A DNA stretch of 44,710 nt from Alcanivoracaceae bacterium (GTDB lineage Bacteria; Pseudomonadota; Gammaproteobacteria; Xanthomonadales; Marinicellaceae), in contig JAESTH010000220.1 in assembly GCA_016763695.1 (NCBI GenBank), forward strand, positions 1 through 44,710. Reading direction: 5' to 3'. How positions within the stretch are numbered: position 1 is the stretch's first letter; each line of letters opens with the position of its first letter. Both the position numbers and the translations under genes were made by a program. Shown here piece by piece: positions 28,118 to 38,136 of the stretch. The notes under the pieces are model-generated. The model saw nothing but the letters and a program-made list of their open reading frames with translations, made no database searches and had not been told where the DNA came from.

Positions 28118-29725
28118 ATGACAATAATCAAAAACACAATCAATACCGAATCAACCGAATTTGCGCAAAACTATCAGTTCATGCACTCACTTGTAGATGA
28201 GTTACGTGACAAAACAACAACAATCTCCCTGGGAGGTTCACAAAAATCCAGAGACAGGCATATTTCCCGCAATAAATTACTTGTAAGAGATAGAATACAC
28301 GCACTGATTGATAAAGGCAGTCCATTTCTAGAACTCTCTGCACTTGCCGCCAACGAAATGTATGACAATGTTGCCCCAGCTGCTGGCCTAATCACAGGTA
28401 TCGGTGTTATACAGGGACAAAACGTCATTATCGTTGCCAATGATGCAACTGTTAAGGGCGGAACTTATTTCCCACTAACCGTAAAAAAACACCTAAGAGC
28501 CCAGGAAATTGCCTTGGAAAATCATTTACCCTGTATTTATTTGGTCGACTCAGGTGGGGCCTTTTTACCATTGCAAGATGAAGTATTTCCAGACAAAGAA
28601 CATTTTGGGCGTATTTTTTTCAATCAGGCACAGCTTTCAGCCAAAAATATCCCTCAAATTGCGGTAGTAATGGGCTCTTGTACCGCTGGTGGTGCTTATG
28701 TTCCTGCCATGTGTGATGAAGCCGTTATCGTCAAACAACAGGGCACCATATTTTTAGGCGGGCCACCTCTGGTTAAGGCCGCAACTGGCGAAATTGTAGA
28801 TGCAGAAACATTGGGGGGCGCTGAAGTCCATTCATCCATTTCTGGTGTCACCGATCATTTTGCTGAAAATGACCAACATGCTTTAGCAATCACCCGAGAT
28901 ATAGTTAAATATTTCAATCGTCGCAAACACAAATGGCTAAAGCAAATAGCCAGCAGAGCCCCAATTCATAATGAAAAGGAGCTATATGGCATTGTTCCAC
29001 AAAGTACCCGTATCCCGTATGATATACGTCAAATAATAGCACGTATTGTTGATGCCTCAGATTTTCAGGAATTTAAACAAAAATATGGTACAACCCTAAT
29101 TTGTGGATTCGCCCACATACATGGAAACCCTGTAGGTATTATTGCCAATAATGGTATATTATTTTCTGAATCCGCTTTAAAAGGCGCTCATTTTATTGAA
29201 CTGTGCAATCAGCGAAACATTCCTTTGGTATTTTTACAAAACATTACTGGCTTTATGGTTGGTAAAGAATACGAGCACAATGGTATTGCTAAAAATGGCG
29301 CAAAAATGGTGACTGCAGTGGCCTGTGCATCCGTACCTAAATATACAGTTGTTATCGGTGGCTCTTTTGGTGCAGGAAACTACGCCATGAATGGTCGTGC
29401 CTACGCAGGGCGATTTTTATGGATGTGGCCTAATGCACGTATTTCCGTTATGGGTGGAGAACAGGCTGCATCAGTATTGACCACAATCAAGCAGGATGGT
29501 ATGGATAAACGTGACATACAGTGGGATGAAACTGAAAAACAAGCCGAATATAATAAAATAAAACAACTATATGAAGACCAGGGTAGCCCCTATTACTCAA
29601 CAGCAAGACTATGGGACGATGGTATAATCAATCCTATTGATACCCGTCGGGTACTTGGTCTTGCCATAGAAGTAGGATTAAATGCTCCAGTTGCAGAAAC
29701 CAAGTATGGCGTATTTAGAATGTAA
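28118..29725 (+). CDS. liuB: Methylcrotonoyl-CoA carboxylase beta (carboxyltransferase) subunit
   Basis: [102 protein letters not shown]. Confidence 0.92.
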   Translation: MTIIKNTINTESTEFAQNYQFMHSLVDELRDKTTTISLGGSQKSRDRHISRNKLLVRDRIHALIDKGSPFLELSALAANEMYDNVAPAAGLITGIGVIQGQNVIIVANDATVKGGTYFPLTVKKHLRAQEIALENHLPCIYLVDSGGAFLPLQDEVFPDKEHFGRIFFNQAQLSAKNIPQIAVVMGSCTAGGAYVPAMCDEAVIVKQQGTIFLGGPPLVKAATGEIVDAETLGGAEVHSSISGVTDHFAENDQHALAITRDIVKYFNRRKHKWLKQIASRAPIHNEKELYGIVPQSTRIPYDIRQIIARIVDASDFQEFKQKYGTTLICGFAHIHGNPVGIIANNGILFSESALKGAHFIELCNQRNIPLVFLQNITGFMVGKEYEHNGIAKNGAKMVTAVACASVPKYTVVIGGSFGAGNYAMNGRAYAGRFLWMWPNARISVMGGEQAASVLTTIKQDGMDKRDIQWDETEKQAEYNKIKQLYEDQGSPYYSTARLWDDGIINPIDTRRVLGLAIEVGLNAPVAETKYGVFRM

Positions 29726-29783
29726 ATAACATAAAGAAAATACTCAACCATCAAACCAAAACCATAAATTAAAGTGAAAGCTT

Positions 29784-30587
29784 ATGAAACAATTTTCCAT
29801 GTACAAAACTATAAAAATAGACACCAATAAAAAAGGTGTAACGACCCTAACCATGGCACGACCAGATGTTCATAATGCTTTTAATGCAGAAATGATCGCA
29901 GAAATGACAGCCGCCTTTGAAGCTTTAGATAAAAACTCTGATACCATAATTATTGTATTACAGAGTCTGGGAGATTCATTTTCAGCAGGAGCTGATATCA
30001 ACTGGATGAAATCAATGGTAGAAGCCACCCAAGGAGAAAATCAGGAAGACTCACTAAAACTTGCAGCCTTGATGCGCGCAATCAATTTTTGTAGCAAAAC
30101 AGTTATTGCAAAAGTCCAGGGGCTGGCTCTTGGTGGTGGTGTAGGCCTGATTGCTTGTTGTGATATTGTTATTGCAAATGAACAAGCAAAGTTTGGCTTG
30201 ACCGAAGCAAAGCTGGGTTTAGTCCCTGCTGTTATTTCACCTTATGTTATTGACGCGATATCTAGTCGACATGCAAGGAGATATTTTCAGACGGCAGAAA
30301 TATTTCATGCACAAAAGGCTTATGAAATGGGATTATTATCTGAGATCTGTCCAATAGAACAACTAGATGAATTGGTAGAAAGACAGATCAAATTTCTATT
30401 ATCTACAGGGCCAAGTGCCAAACAAATCAGTAAGAAATTAGTCCATTCAGTCATATCAAGAACCGTTGCACAACAAAAAAGACTGGATCAATATACCACA
30501 CAGGTCATCGCATCTGTACGAGTATCACCAGAAGGACAATTAGGACTTAAATCATTTTTAGATAAGAATAAACCGAAGTGGAATTGA
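29784..30587 (+). CDS. liuC: Enoyl-CoA hydratase/isomerase family, likely methylglutaconyl-CoA hydratase
   Basis: MARPDVHNAFNAEMIAEM, FSAGADINWMKSM, KVQGLALGGGVGLIACCDIVIA, FGLTEAKLGLVPAVISPYV; adjacent to liuB. Confidence 0.85.
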   Translation: MKQFSMYKTIKIDTNKKGVTTLTMARPDVHNAFNAEMIAEMTAAFEALDKNSDTIIIVLQSLGDSFSAGADINWMKSMVEATQGENQEDSLKLAALMRAINFCSKTVIAKVQGLALGGGVGLIACCDIVIANEQAKFGLTEAKLGLVPAVISPYVIDAISSRHARRYFQTAEIFHAQKAYEMGLLSEICPIEQLDELVERQIKFLLSTGPSAKQISKKLVHSVISRTVAQQKRLDQYTTQVIASVRVSPEGQLGLKSFLDKNKPKWN

Positions 30588-30681
30588 AGAATGACTAGTT
30601 TTTGAGAACCTATTCATCTTGAAAACATGGCCTTTAATCCTTAGATACGCTAAAATTCAATAAAATTAATTGAGAAACTTT

Positions 30682-31317
30682 ATGAAAAAACAACTAACCA
30701 TATCATTACTATGCATCGGGCTTATCTGCTCTATATCTGTGTTGGCTGCGCCCGTTTATGTGAAAATGGAAACAAATCGTGGTGATATCATCCTTGAACT
30801 TGATCAGGAAAAAGCCCCTCTTTCCGTTGCCAACTTTGTCAAATATACTACTGATGGGTATTATAATGGCACAGTATTCCATCGTGTAATTCCCACATTT
30901 ATGATCCAGGGTGGAGGATTTGATGAAGAATTAACCCGTAAAACCACCAGAGAACCCATACAAAACGAAGCCAACAATGGACTGAAAAATGCCAGAGGAA
31001 CAATTGCCATGGCCAGATTACCTAGCCCACATTCTGCCACCTCACAATTCTTTATAAATGTTCAGGATAATCTGTCACTGGATTATACTGGCGAACAAAA
31101 TGGTCGCACTTGGGGATATGCAGTATTTGGTAAAGTGATACAGGGTCTGGATGTGGTAGATGAAATTCGTTTTACCCAAACAGGTCCAAATCCTCCATTT
31201 AATAGAGACGTACCTATTAAAACCATGTTGATTAAGAAGATTTCAATACTAGATAAAGCCCCAGAAGCTCCTGAAACTACTGAACAGGAAAAGCCAAAAA
31301 CTGCTGCGGACATGTAA
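30682..31317 (+). CDS. Peptidyl-prolyl cis-trans isomerase, cyclophilin type, with signal peptide
   Basis: MKKQLTISLLCIGLICSISVLAAPVYVKMETNRGDIILEL, NGTVFHRVIPTFMIQGGGF, TIAMARLPSPHSATSQFFINV. Confidence 0.93.
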   Translation: MKKQLTISLLCIGLICSISVLAAPVYVKMETNRGDIILELDQEKAPLSVANFVKYTTDGYYNGTVFHRVIPTFMIQGGGFDEELTRKTTREPIQNEANNGLKNARGTIAMARLPSPHSATSQFFINVQDNLSLDYTGEQNGRTWGYAVFGKVIQGLDVVDEIRFTQTGPNPPFNRDVPIKTMLIKKISILDKAPEAPETTEQEKPKTAADM

Positions 31318-31322
31318 AACAG

Positions 31323-32048
31323 GTGAGGCAAACAACTTTATTTATTGCAGACTTACACTTAAACGATTCACAACCTGAGATATATCAAAGATTCAAAAGC
31401 TTTATTCATGATAAAGCTCAAGATGCTGACTCCTTATATATCTTGGGCGATCTGTTTGAGTACTATTTAGGTGATGATGCTATAACCGATGTTGCACAAA
31501 AAGTTTGCGATGATTTAAACAATCTAACCAGCAAATATCAGACAAAATGTTACTTTATGGCAGGTAATCGTGATTTTTTACTGTCATCTGCCTTTGCGAG
31601 TGCTGCAGGGCTCATCATACTCGAATATCCAAGTATCATTGTACTGGACGACGAAAAACTCATTCTCACACATGGCGATGAATTGTGCACAGATGATATC
31701 GAATATCAAAAAATACGACAGCAATTACGCTCCAAAAAATGGCAACAATGGTTTTTAAGCCTATCATTACAGGAGCGAATAGCGTTTGCCAATCAGGCCA
31801 GAATAAAAAGCCAACAACACACCCAAGCCTCTAAAGCAGAAATAATGGATGTTAACCAACTAGCTGTCGTTAACCTATTTAAACAGCATAAAACCACATT
31901 AATGCTGCATGGGCACACACATCGCCCAGCTTTTCACAATTTTTTAATCGACAATAAACAACACCATAGAATGGTTGTTGGGGATTGGCATCAACAAACA
32001 AGTTACATAGAACACAAAAACAGCAACTTTCAACTGAGCACTTACTGA
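31323..32048 (+). CDS. lpxH: UDP-2,3-diacylglucosamine diphosphatase
   Basis: FIADLHLNDSQP, ILGDLFEYYLGDD, MAGNRDFLL, LTHGDELCTDD, LHGHTHRP; GTG start. Confidence 0.93.
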   Translation: MRQTTLFIADLHLNDSQPEIYQRFKSFIHDKAQDADSLYILGDLFEYYLGDDAITDVAQKVCDDLNNLTSKYQTKCYFMAGNRDFLLSSAFASAAGLIILEYPSIIVLDDEKLILTHGDELCTDDIEYQKIRQQLRSKKWQQWFLSLSLQERIAFANQARIKSQQHTQASKAEIMDVNQLAVVNLFKQHKTTLMLHGHTHRPAFHNFLIDNKQHHRMVVGDWHQQTSYIEHKNSNFQLSTY

Positions 32049-32114
32049 TTTTCATCACCATTATGTGATAAAATATTGCGCTAAATTATTAACATATTCT
32101 TAACGAGGAATAAA

Positions 32115-33632
32115 ATGACTGCATTTGATAAATTAAACGTGATACGCGCATCCAAAGGAAGCGTATTAACCAAAGGTTTAGGTGATGATATTATTACCAA
32201 ATTTCTTGTCAGCGACCCGAGTCTGGCACAAGCGATTGAAACAGCTTATGATAACTTCAATAACATTAAAGCTGAGTTTCCGAACTTGGTCGACATGGAC
32301 GAAACAGCACAAATGCAACATATACAGCAGGATTATGTTAACTTCTATTCTGATGATGCAATTAACCCATATGTTTCACTGGCCGGCAAAGGAGCCTGGT
32401 TAATCACCTTAAAAGGTGCCGTTATACATGATAATGGCGGATATGGTATGTTAGGTGCTGGCCATGCTCCTGTTTTTGTACTTGAGGCCATGAGCAGACC
32501 GCATGTCATGGCAAATATCATGACAGCAGCTGTAGGACAACTTAAACTAAGCCAAGCCATAAAACGCGAAGTTGGACATACCCAGGGTAACTGCCCTTTT
32601 GATAAGTTTTTGTGCATGAACTCTGGTTCAGAGGCCGTAACAGTAGCAGCCAGAATATCAGACATCAATGCAAAAAACATGACGGACAATGGTGGCCGAC
32701 ATGCTGGCAAACAAATAAAAATAATGGCCTTGAAAGGGGCATTTCATGGCCGTACAGATCGACCTGCTCAATACTCTGATTCATCATTGGGTGGATACAG
32801 AAAAAACTGCGCCTCATTCCAGAACAGAGACAACCTAATCACTATCGGTATCAATGACATAGAAGACTTAAAACAGGCATTTGCTCAAGTTGATGCTGAT
32901 AATATCTTTATAGAGTCATTTTTTATGGAACCTGTTATGGGCGAAGGAAACCCTGGCATGGGCATCAGTAGAGAATTTTATGATACAGCTCGTGCATTAA
33001 CTAAAGAACGAGGAACATTATTATTAGTCGATTCCATTCAGGCTGGCTTACGCGCACAGGGCTGCTTGTCAATCGTCGATTATCAGGGTTTTGACGGCAT
33101 TGATGCACCAGATATGGAAACCTATTCTAAAGCACTGAATGCAGGGCATTATCCATTGTCCGTATTAGCCATGACTGCTGATACTGCGGCCATGTATGTT
33201 AAAGGTGTTTATGGAAATACCATGACAACCAATCCTAAAGCCATGGATGTTGCTTGCGAAGTACTAGCAAGAGTTGATGATGCATTCAGAAAGAATATTC
33301 TCGAACGTGGTGTAGAATTTGTTGAAAAGCTTAATGGTTTACAACAGAAATTAAACGGTCAAGTGACCAATGTGCAAGGCACAGGCCTATTATTTTCATG
33401 CGAACTGGCATCAGAGTTCAAAGCTTATGGCACAGATTCAATTGAAGAATTTTTACGTTTTCATGGTGTTGGCGTCATTCATGGCGGAGAAAACTCACTG
33501 CGCTTTACACCACATTTCGCAATCACCTCTGCCGAAGTTGATTTAATTATCGATGCTGTTGAATATGCCATTATTAATGGACCAAAAGCAAACGCAAAAG
33601 ATGAAGTCAACACTTTAGAAAAGGCAAGTTAG
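32115..33632 (+). CDS. Class-III PLP-dependent aminotransferase family protein, divergent
   Basis: GYGMLGAGHAP, MNSGSEAVTVAARIS, KGAFHGRTDRPAQYSD, LLLVDSIQAGLRAQG, SKALNAGHYPLS (PLP Lys), TTNPKAMDVA. Confidence 0.85.
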   Translation: MTAFDKLNVIRASKGSVLTKGLGDDIITKFLVSDPSLAQAIETAYDNFNNIKAEFPNLVDMDETAQMQHIQQDYVNFYSDDAINPYVSLAGKGAWLITLKGAVIHDNGGYGMLGAGHAPVFVLEAMSRPHVMANIMTAAVGQLKLSQAIKREVGHTQGNCPFDKFLCMNSGSEAVTVAARISDINAKNMTDNGGRHAGKQIKIMALKGAFHGRTDRPAQYSDSSLGGYRKNCASFQNRDNLITIGINDIEDLKQAFAQVDADNIFIESFFMEPVMGEGNPGMGISREFYDTARALTKERGTLLLVDSIQAGLRAQGCLSIVDYQGFDGIDAPDMETYSKALNAGHYPLSVLAMTADTAAMYVKGVYGNTMTTNPKAMDVACEVLARVDDAFRKNILERGVEFVEKLNGLQQKLNGQVTNVQGTGLLFSCELASEFKAYGTDSIEEFLRFHGVGVIHGGENSLRFTPHFAITSAEVDLIIDAVEYAIINGPKANAKDEVNTLEKAS

Positions 33633-33644
33633 TAAAAAAGCCTT

Positions 33645-33890
33645 ATGAGTGATAAAAAGCAAAAAGATTCACAAGGAAAAACAATACTGGAGCGGCGGAC
33701 ACAAGACCGGCGCTCCTACGACATTGCTGAAGACTTTGTGGATCGCCGCAGAGTAGAAAGACGTGTTATTAAAGAAGACATAGACTTTGATGATAGGCGA
33801 ACAAAGATAAGGCGATCCAAGATAGTAGGCGTGGATTTTAAAGATCGAAGGAATACAGTCCGAAGAAAGGATGATCGAAAAATAGATTAA
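33645..33890 (+). CDS. Small Arg-rich protein built of four 17-residue repeats
   Basis: 81 aa; RR pairs at residues 17,34,51,68 and 22,39,56,73; DF at 30,47,64. Confidence 0.7.
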   Translation: MSDKKQKDSQGKTILERRTQDRRSYDIAEDFVDRRRVERRVIKEDIDFDDRRTKIRRSKIVGVDFKDRRNTVRRKDDRKID

Positions 33891-33955
33891 AAAATGAAAG
33901 TGCTGAAAAACTCTTCCATTTCAAACCAAACAGAAAAATAAAACAGGAAAAAACA

Positions 33956-35368
33956 ATGACAGACAGCTCTGTTGATATATCAATCAAACAAGCATTAAAA
34001 GGTGAGATCACCTTTGATACAATCGTAACCATCAAAGGTTGGGTGAGAAATCGCCGCGATTCAAAAGCCGGATTTTCGTTTATTATCATGCACGATGGTT
34101 CATGCTTTGATGGAATCCAGGTCATTGCTGATAATACCCTGGATAATTATAGTGAACAGATTAAACACTTAACAACTGGCTGCTCTGCCATTATTACTGG
34201 TAAACTGGTCAAGTCTGGTGGTAAGGGACAGACATGCGAAATTCAGGCATCGTCTGTAGAAGTAACAGGTATGGTTGAAGACCCTGAAACCTATCCTGTC
34301 CAACCCAAGCGACACACCATGGAGTTTCTACGTAGTGTGGCACACTTACGCCCCCGTACCAATACATTTAGCGCCATGACCAGAGTGCGCAATACACTTG
34401 CGCAGGCTGTACACAGATTTTTTCATGGCAAGGGCTTCAACTGGATAAGCACACCTATTATTACCGCCAGTGACTGTGAAGGTGCCGGCGATATGTTTAG
34501 AGTGACACAACTAGATTTAGCTAATATACCAATGACAGATAAAGGTGCTGTTGATTATTCCAAGGATTTTTTTGGAAAAGAAACCTATCTAACAGTATCT
34601 GGACAACTAAATGTAGAAACACATGCCCTGGCCTTGTCTAAAGTTTATACATTTGGCCCAACATTCAGAGCCGAAAACTCTAATACAACCAGACATCTGG
34701 CTGAGTTTTGGATGATAGAACCCGAAGTGGCCTTCCATGACTTAAAAGATAGTGCTGATTTAGCTGAAGACTTCTTAAAATATGTATTCAATGCCGTACT
34801 TGAAGAAAATGCAGATGATATGCAGTTCTTCGATAAATTTGTGCAAAAAGGCGTTATCGATAGATTACAATCATTCCAGAAAGATAGTTTTGCTAGGGTA
34901 GATTATACGGATGCTGTTGAAATACTACTGAAATCTGGTAAAAAATTTGAATATAAAGTTGAATGGGGTACAGAGTTACAGACAGAACATGAAAGGTATC
35001 TAGCTGAAGAGTATTATAAAAAACCAACAGTAATCATGAACTACCCAAAAACAATTAAACCTTTTTATATGCACTGCAATGATGATGGCAAAACAGTGGC
35101 ATGCATGGATGTACTTGTGCCGGGTATTGGTGAGTTGATCGGCGGCTCACAAAGAGAAGCTCGCCTGGATGTACTTATAGACAGAATGAAAGAACATGAC
35201 CTTGATCTTGAGGAATACAAATGGTACATAGACCTGCGTAGATATGGTACTGTACCACATGCAGGGTTTGGCTTAGGATTTGAACGATTAGTGAGCTATG
35301 TCACAGGCATAAACAATATTCGTGATGTTATCGCTTTCCCAAGAACACCAGGAAATGCCAAATTCTAA
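33956..35368 (+). CDS. asnS: Asparaginyl-tRNA synthetase
   Basis: [30 protein letters not shown]-like, [78 protein letters not shown]. Confidence 0.96.
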   Translation: MTDSSVDISIKQALKGEITFDTIVTIKGWVRNRRDSKAGFSFIIMHDGSCFDGIQVIADNTLDNYSEQIKHLTTGCSAIITGKLVKSGGKGQTCEIQASSVEVTGMVEDPETYPVQPKRHTMEFLRSVAHLRPRTNTFSAMTRVRNTLAQAVHRFFHGKGFNWISTPIITASDCEGAGDMFRVTQLDLANIPMTDKGAVDYSKDFFGKETYLTVSGQLNVETHALALSKVYTFGPTFRAENSNTTRHLAEFWMIEPEVAFHDLKDSADLAEDFLKYVFNAVLEENADDMQFFDKFVQKGVIDRLQSFQKDSFARVDYTDAVEILLKSGKKFEYKVEWGTELQTEHERYLAEEYYKKPTVIMNYPKTIKPFYMHCNDDGKTVACMDVLVPGIGELIGGSQREARLDVLIDRMKEHDLDLEEYKWYIDLRRYGTVPHAGFGLGFERLVSYVTGINNIRDVIAFPRTPGNAKF

Positions 35369-35376
35369 ACTATATT

Positions 35377-35404
35377 GTAGAGACAAAGCATGCTTTGTCT
35401 CTAC
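35377..35404. repeat. Perfect 28-bp palindrome GTAGAGACAAAGCATGCTTTGTCTCTAC
   Basis: Sequence equals its own reverse complement; between asnS stop and truD start. Confidence 0.85.
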
Positions 35405-35416
35405 GGATAAAACCTG

Positions 35417-36481
35417 ATGAATTTAGATTTTAACAGCCTATTCCCAACAATAAATAAAATATCTAGCACTGGTACCATTCGCACAAATCCACAAGACTTC
35501 AAAGTGACTGAACTAAACGATATTGAGCTATCTGGTGCAGGCGAACACTTATGGTTATACATAGAAAAAACAGATAGCAATACCGACTGGGTTGCCAAAC
35601 AGTTATCAAATGTTTGTCAAACACCACGTCGTCAGGTGGGCTTTGCAGGCCTAAAGGACAGGCATGCTGTCACACAACAGTGGTTCAGCATACAATTACC
35701 TAAAATATCAGATATTGAGAAAATCCAATCTGCCCTACCTGATGCGATCACAATAATTGAACATGCAAAACACAGTAAAAAAATCAAAGTCGGGCAACTG
35801 GATTATAACCAGTTTGAAATCATTATTCGCGAAATAAAAAGTAACGATAAAAGTGATAGTACAAATAATAAAAAACAACAAATAGAAAAAAATATTCAAA
35901 AAATAAAAGATAATGGTGTCGCCAATTATTTTGGACCACAGAGGTTTGGCCATGATATGGGTAATATACAAAAAGTTCAGGACTGGTTTTCTGGTAGCTA
36001 TAAAGTCAAAACCAAAAATCTGAAAAGTATATTGCTATCTACTGCCCGTAGCCATATTTTCAATACAATAGTTGCACAAAGAATTAAAGAGAAAATCTGG
36101 GATACTGCTATAACTGGAGATATTCTGCAATTAAACAAAAGCCACTCATGGTTCGCTGCCAGTGATGCCACCGCAACTGAAATAGCAGAACGGTTAAAAG
36201 TATTTGACATTCATCTTACTGCTGCTATGTGGGGAGAAGATCAAGTTCAAAGCAGCGAATCATGTGCAACTCTGGAAAAACAGCTTGCTGATTCATTTCC
36301 GATTTATCAACAGGGCTTTGAAAAGTTTCGCCTCAAACAAGACCGCCGAGCCATGCGCATATGCCCAATAGATTTAGCACATGAATGGATCAATGACAAT
36401 TTAAAATTAACTTTTAAGTTGCTGCCGGGAGCTTATGCCACTGGCGTCATACGAGAAATACTGGATTTTCATATACGCTGA
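35417..36481 (+). CDS. truD: tRNA pseudouridine(13) synthase
   Basis: GTIRTNPQDFKVTEL, GEHLWLYIEKTDSNTDWVAKQL, VGFAGLKDRHAVTQQWFS, NYFGPQRFG, RRAMRICP. Confidence 0.95.
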   Translation: MNLDFNSLFPTINKISSTGTIRTNPQDFKVTELNDIELSGAGEHLWLYIEKTDSNTDWVAKQLSNVCQTPRRQVGFAGLKDRHAVTQQWFSIQLPKISDIEKIQSALPDAITIIEHAKHSKKIKVGQLDYNQFEIIIREIKSNDKSDSTNNKKQQIEKNIQKIKDNGVANYFGPQRFGHDMGNIQKVQDWFSGSYKVKTKNLKSILLSTARSHIFNTIVAQRIKEKIWDTAITGDILQLNKSHSWFAASDATATEIAERLKVFDIHLTAAMWGEDQVQSSESCATLEKQLADSFPIYQQGFEKFRLKQDRRAMRICPIDLAHEWINDNLKLTFKLLPGAYATGVIREILDFHIR

Positions 36482-36502
36482 TTAAAAATAATTTATAAAA
36501 AG

Positions 36503-37948
36503 TCAATCCAGAATTTCTGCATGCACTTCTCCATCCCAGGGATGCATCATCATACAATCCAGCAAGTGATCAAATTGTTTTGGAAATTCTTTAATAACAT
36601 TTTCAGGGTCAGAGACCAGATTTTTATCAACTATTAAACCAAATTCAACCATACCATTATATGACAAGATGCTGATTCCCATACCGATTGTGCCATTTTG
36701 CGGAACCCAAAACATTATTTTTTGAACTTCTGCACCAGTTATATATAGCGGTACCTGAGGCCCTGGGACATTAGTAAGTACTGTAGTCGCTTTTTGAGAG
36801 AACTGATCTAACAACATATTTTGTACCGCGGCAGGCGCCATACCAATTGCACTTAATAAACCAAAAGAAACAATAGCCTGTTTGGATTTTTTCAGTTCAT
36901 TCATTTCTTGATGAACATATGCCAATCTTTTTAATGGATTACTTTCAAATATCGGCAATTTAAGGAAAACCAAACCAAAATGATTACCTAAATTTTTTGC
37001 ATGTTCCAGTGGTCGAAGATTAACAGGAACCGTAGCATTAATGGTTAATCCATTAGGGTTTTCACCAATATTCAACATGTATTCGCGCAATGCTCCTGCT
37101 AAATTTGAGATAAGCACATCATTAACAGTGGTACCTGTTGCATAAGCAATGGCTTTAACTTTTCCCAGTTCTATAGACTCGGCCCAAGCAGCATTTTTTC
37201 TGACACTGAGTTTTGATTTGAAAACAGTTGGAGGATCATCAGGCAAAGTCAGAGCATTAAATAATTCAGCTGCAATATCTGTGAACTCAGACACACCTTT
37301 TTCAAGTAATTCTGGGTTAAGTAGAGCCTGAATTCCCAGATCTTTTATCTGGTTAGCCATCTTTATTGAATTAGTAAACTGCTTTTTTGCAGGGTTAATA
37401 ACTGATTTCAACATGCCTAATTTACGGTGGTGTTCTTTACTGTTATTTTCTCGGCTCAAGTTTAAGCTCTTTTCTCTACTGGTACTGGTCATAGATAACA
37501 ACACTTGAATGAGAGCAATTCCATCGGCATAACAATGATGAATACGGGAAATTAACACTGCGCCTTTCTCATAATTCTCCACAATATGAAACTGCCACAA
37601 TGGTTTAGATTTATCCAATGGTGACGAAGCCAGGTCACTGACAAAATCCTGCAACTCTTTATAGTCTGCATTTCCTGGCAGCGCAACCCGCCTGACATGT
37701 CCTTTGATATCAAAAAACTCATCATCCTGCCAATAAGTTCCTGTTGAATTCATCACTGCCTTTTGCTTAAATCTACGAAAACTGAGAAAATTCTTCTCTA
37801 TCATTTCTAAAAAAGCATCATAATCAGGCAACTTATCAAGAAACATCATGCCAGTAATCATCATTAAATTTGAAGGGGATTCCATTCTTAACCATGCTGT
37901 ATCAACCTTTCTCATGGATTCTTTATGGTTGTCGAAATAATTAAACAT
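36503..37948 (-). CDS. Wax ester synthase/diacylglycerol acyltransferase (WS/DGAT) family O-acyltransferase
   Basis: 481 aa; DTAWLRMESPSNLMMITGMM, PLWQFHIVENYEKGAVLISRIHHCYADGIAL (HHxxxDG), VNDVLISNLAGALREYM, VTNVPGP-like TNVPGPQVPLYITG. Confidence 0.92.
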   Translation of the reverse strand: MFNYFDNHKESMRKVDTAWLRMESPSNLMMITGMMFLDKLPDYDAFLEMIEKNFLSFRRFKQKAVMNSTGTYWQDDEFFDIKGHVRRVALPGNADYKELQDFVSDLASSPLDKSKPLWQFHIVENYEKGAVLISRIHHCYADGIALIQVLLSMTSTSREKSLNLSRENNSKEHHRKLGMLKSVINPAKKQFTNSIKMANQIKDLGIQALLNPELLEKGVSEFTDIAAELFNALTLPDDPPTVFKSKLSVRKNAAWAESIELGKVKAIAYATGTTVNDVLISNLAGALREYMLNIGENPNGLTINATVPVNLRPLEHAKNLGNHFGLVFLKLPIFESNPLKRLAYVHQEMNELKKSKQAIVSFGLLSAIGMAPAAVQNMLLDQFSQKATTVLTNVPGPQVPLYITGAEVQKIMFWVPQNGTIGMGISILSYNGMVEFGLIVDKNLVSDPENVIKEFPKQFDHLLDCMMMHPWDGEVHAEILD

Positions 37949-38136
37949 AGATTTATAAAATAGTACGCCTAGAATTTTTCATCTTATCATGAGAGTGCTT
38001 TACACCACTGCAAAAATAGAAGAAAATATTTCAATCAAGCATAAAACTAAGTCTAATATTCATATTGTTTATAAATATGATTTATTTCTATTTTATTCAG
38101 GTTAGAATAAGCCTATAAACCCAGATGAGTTAAGAA

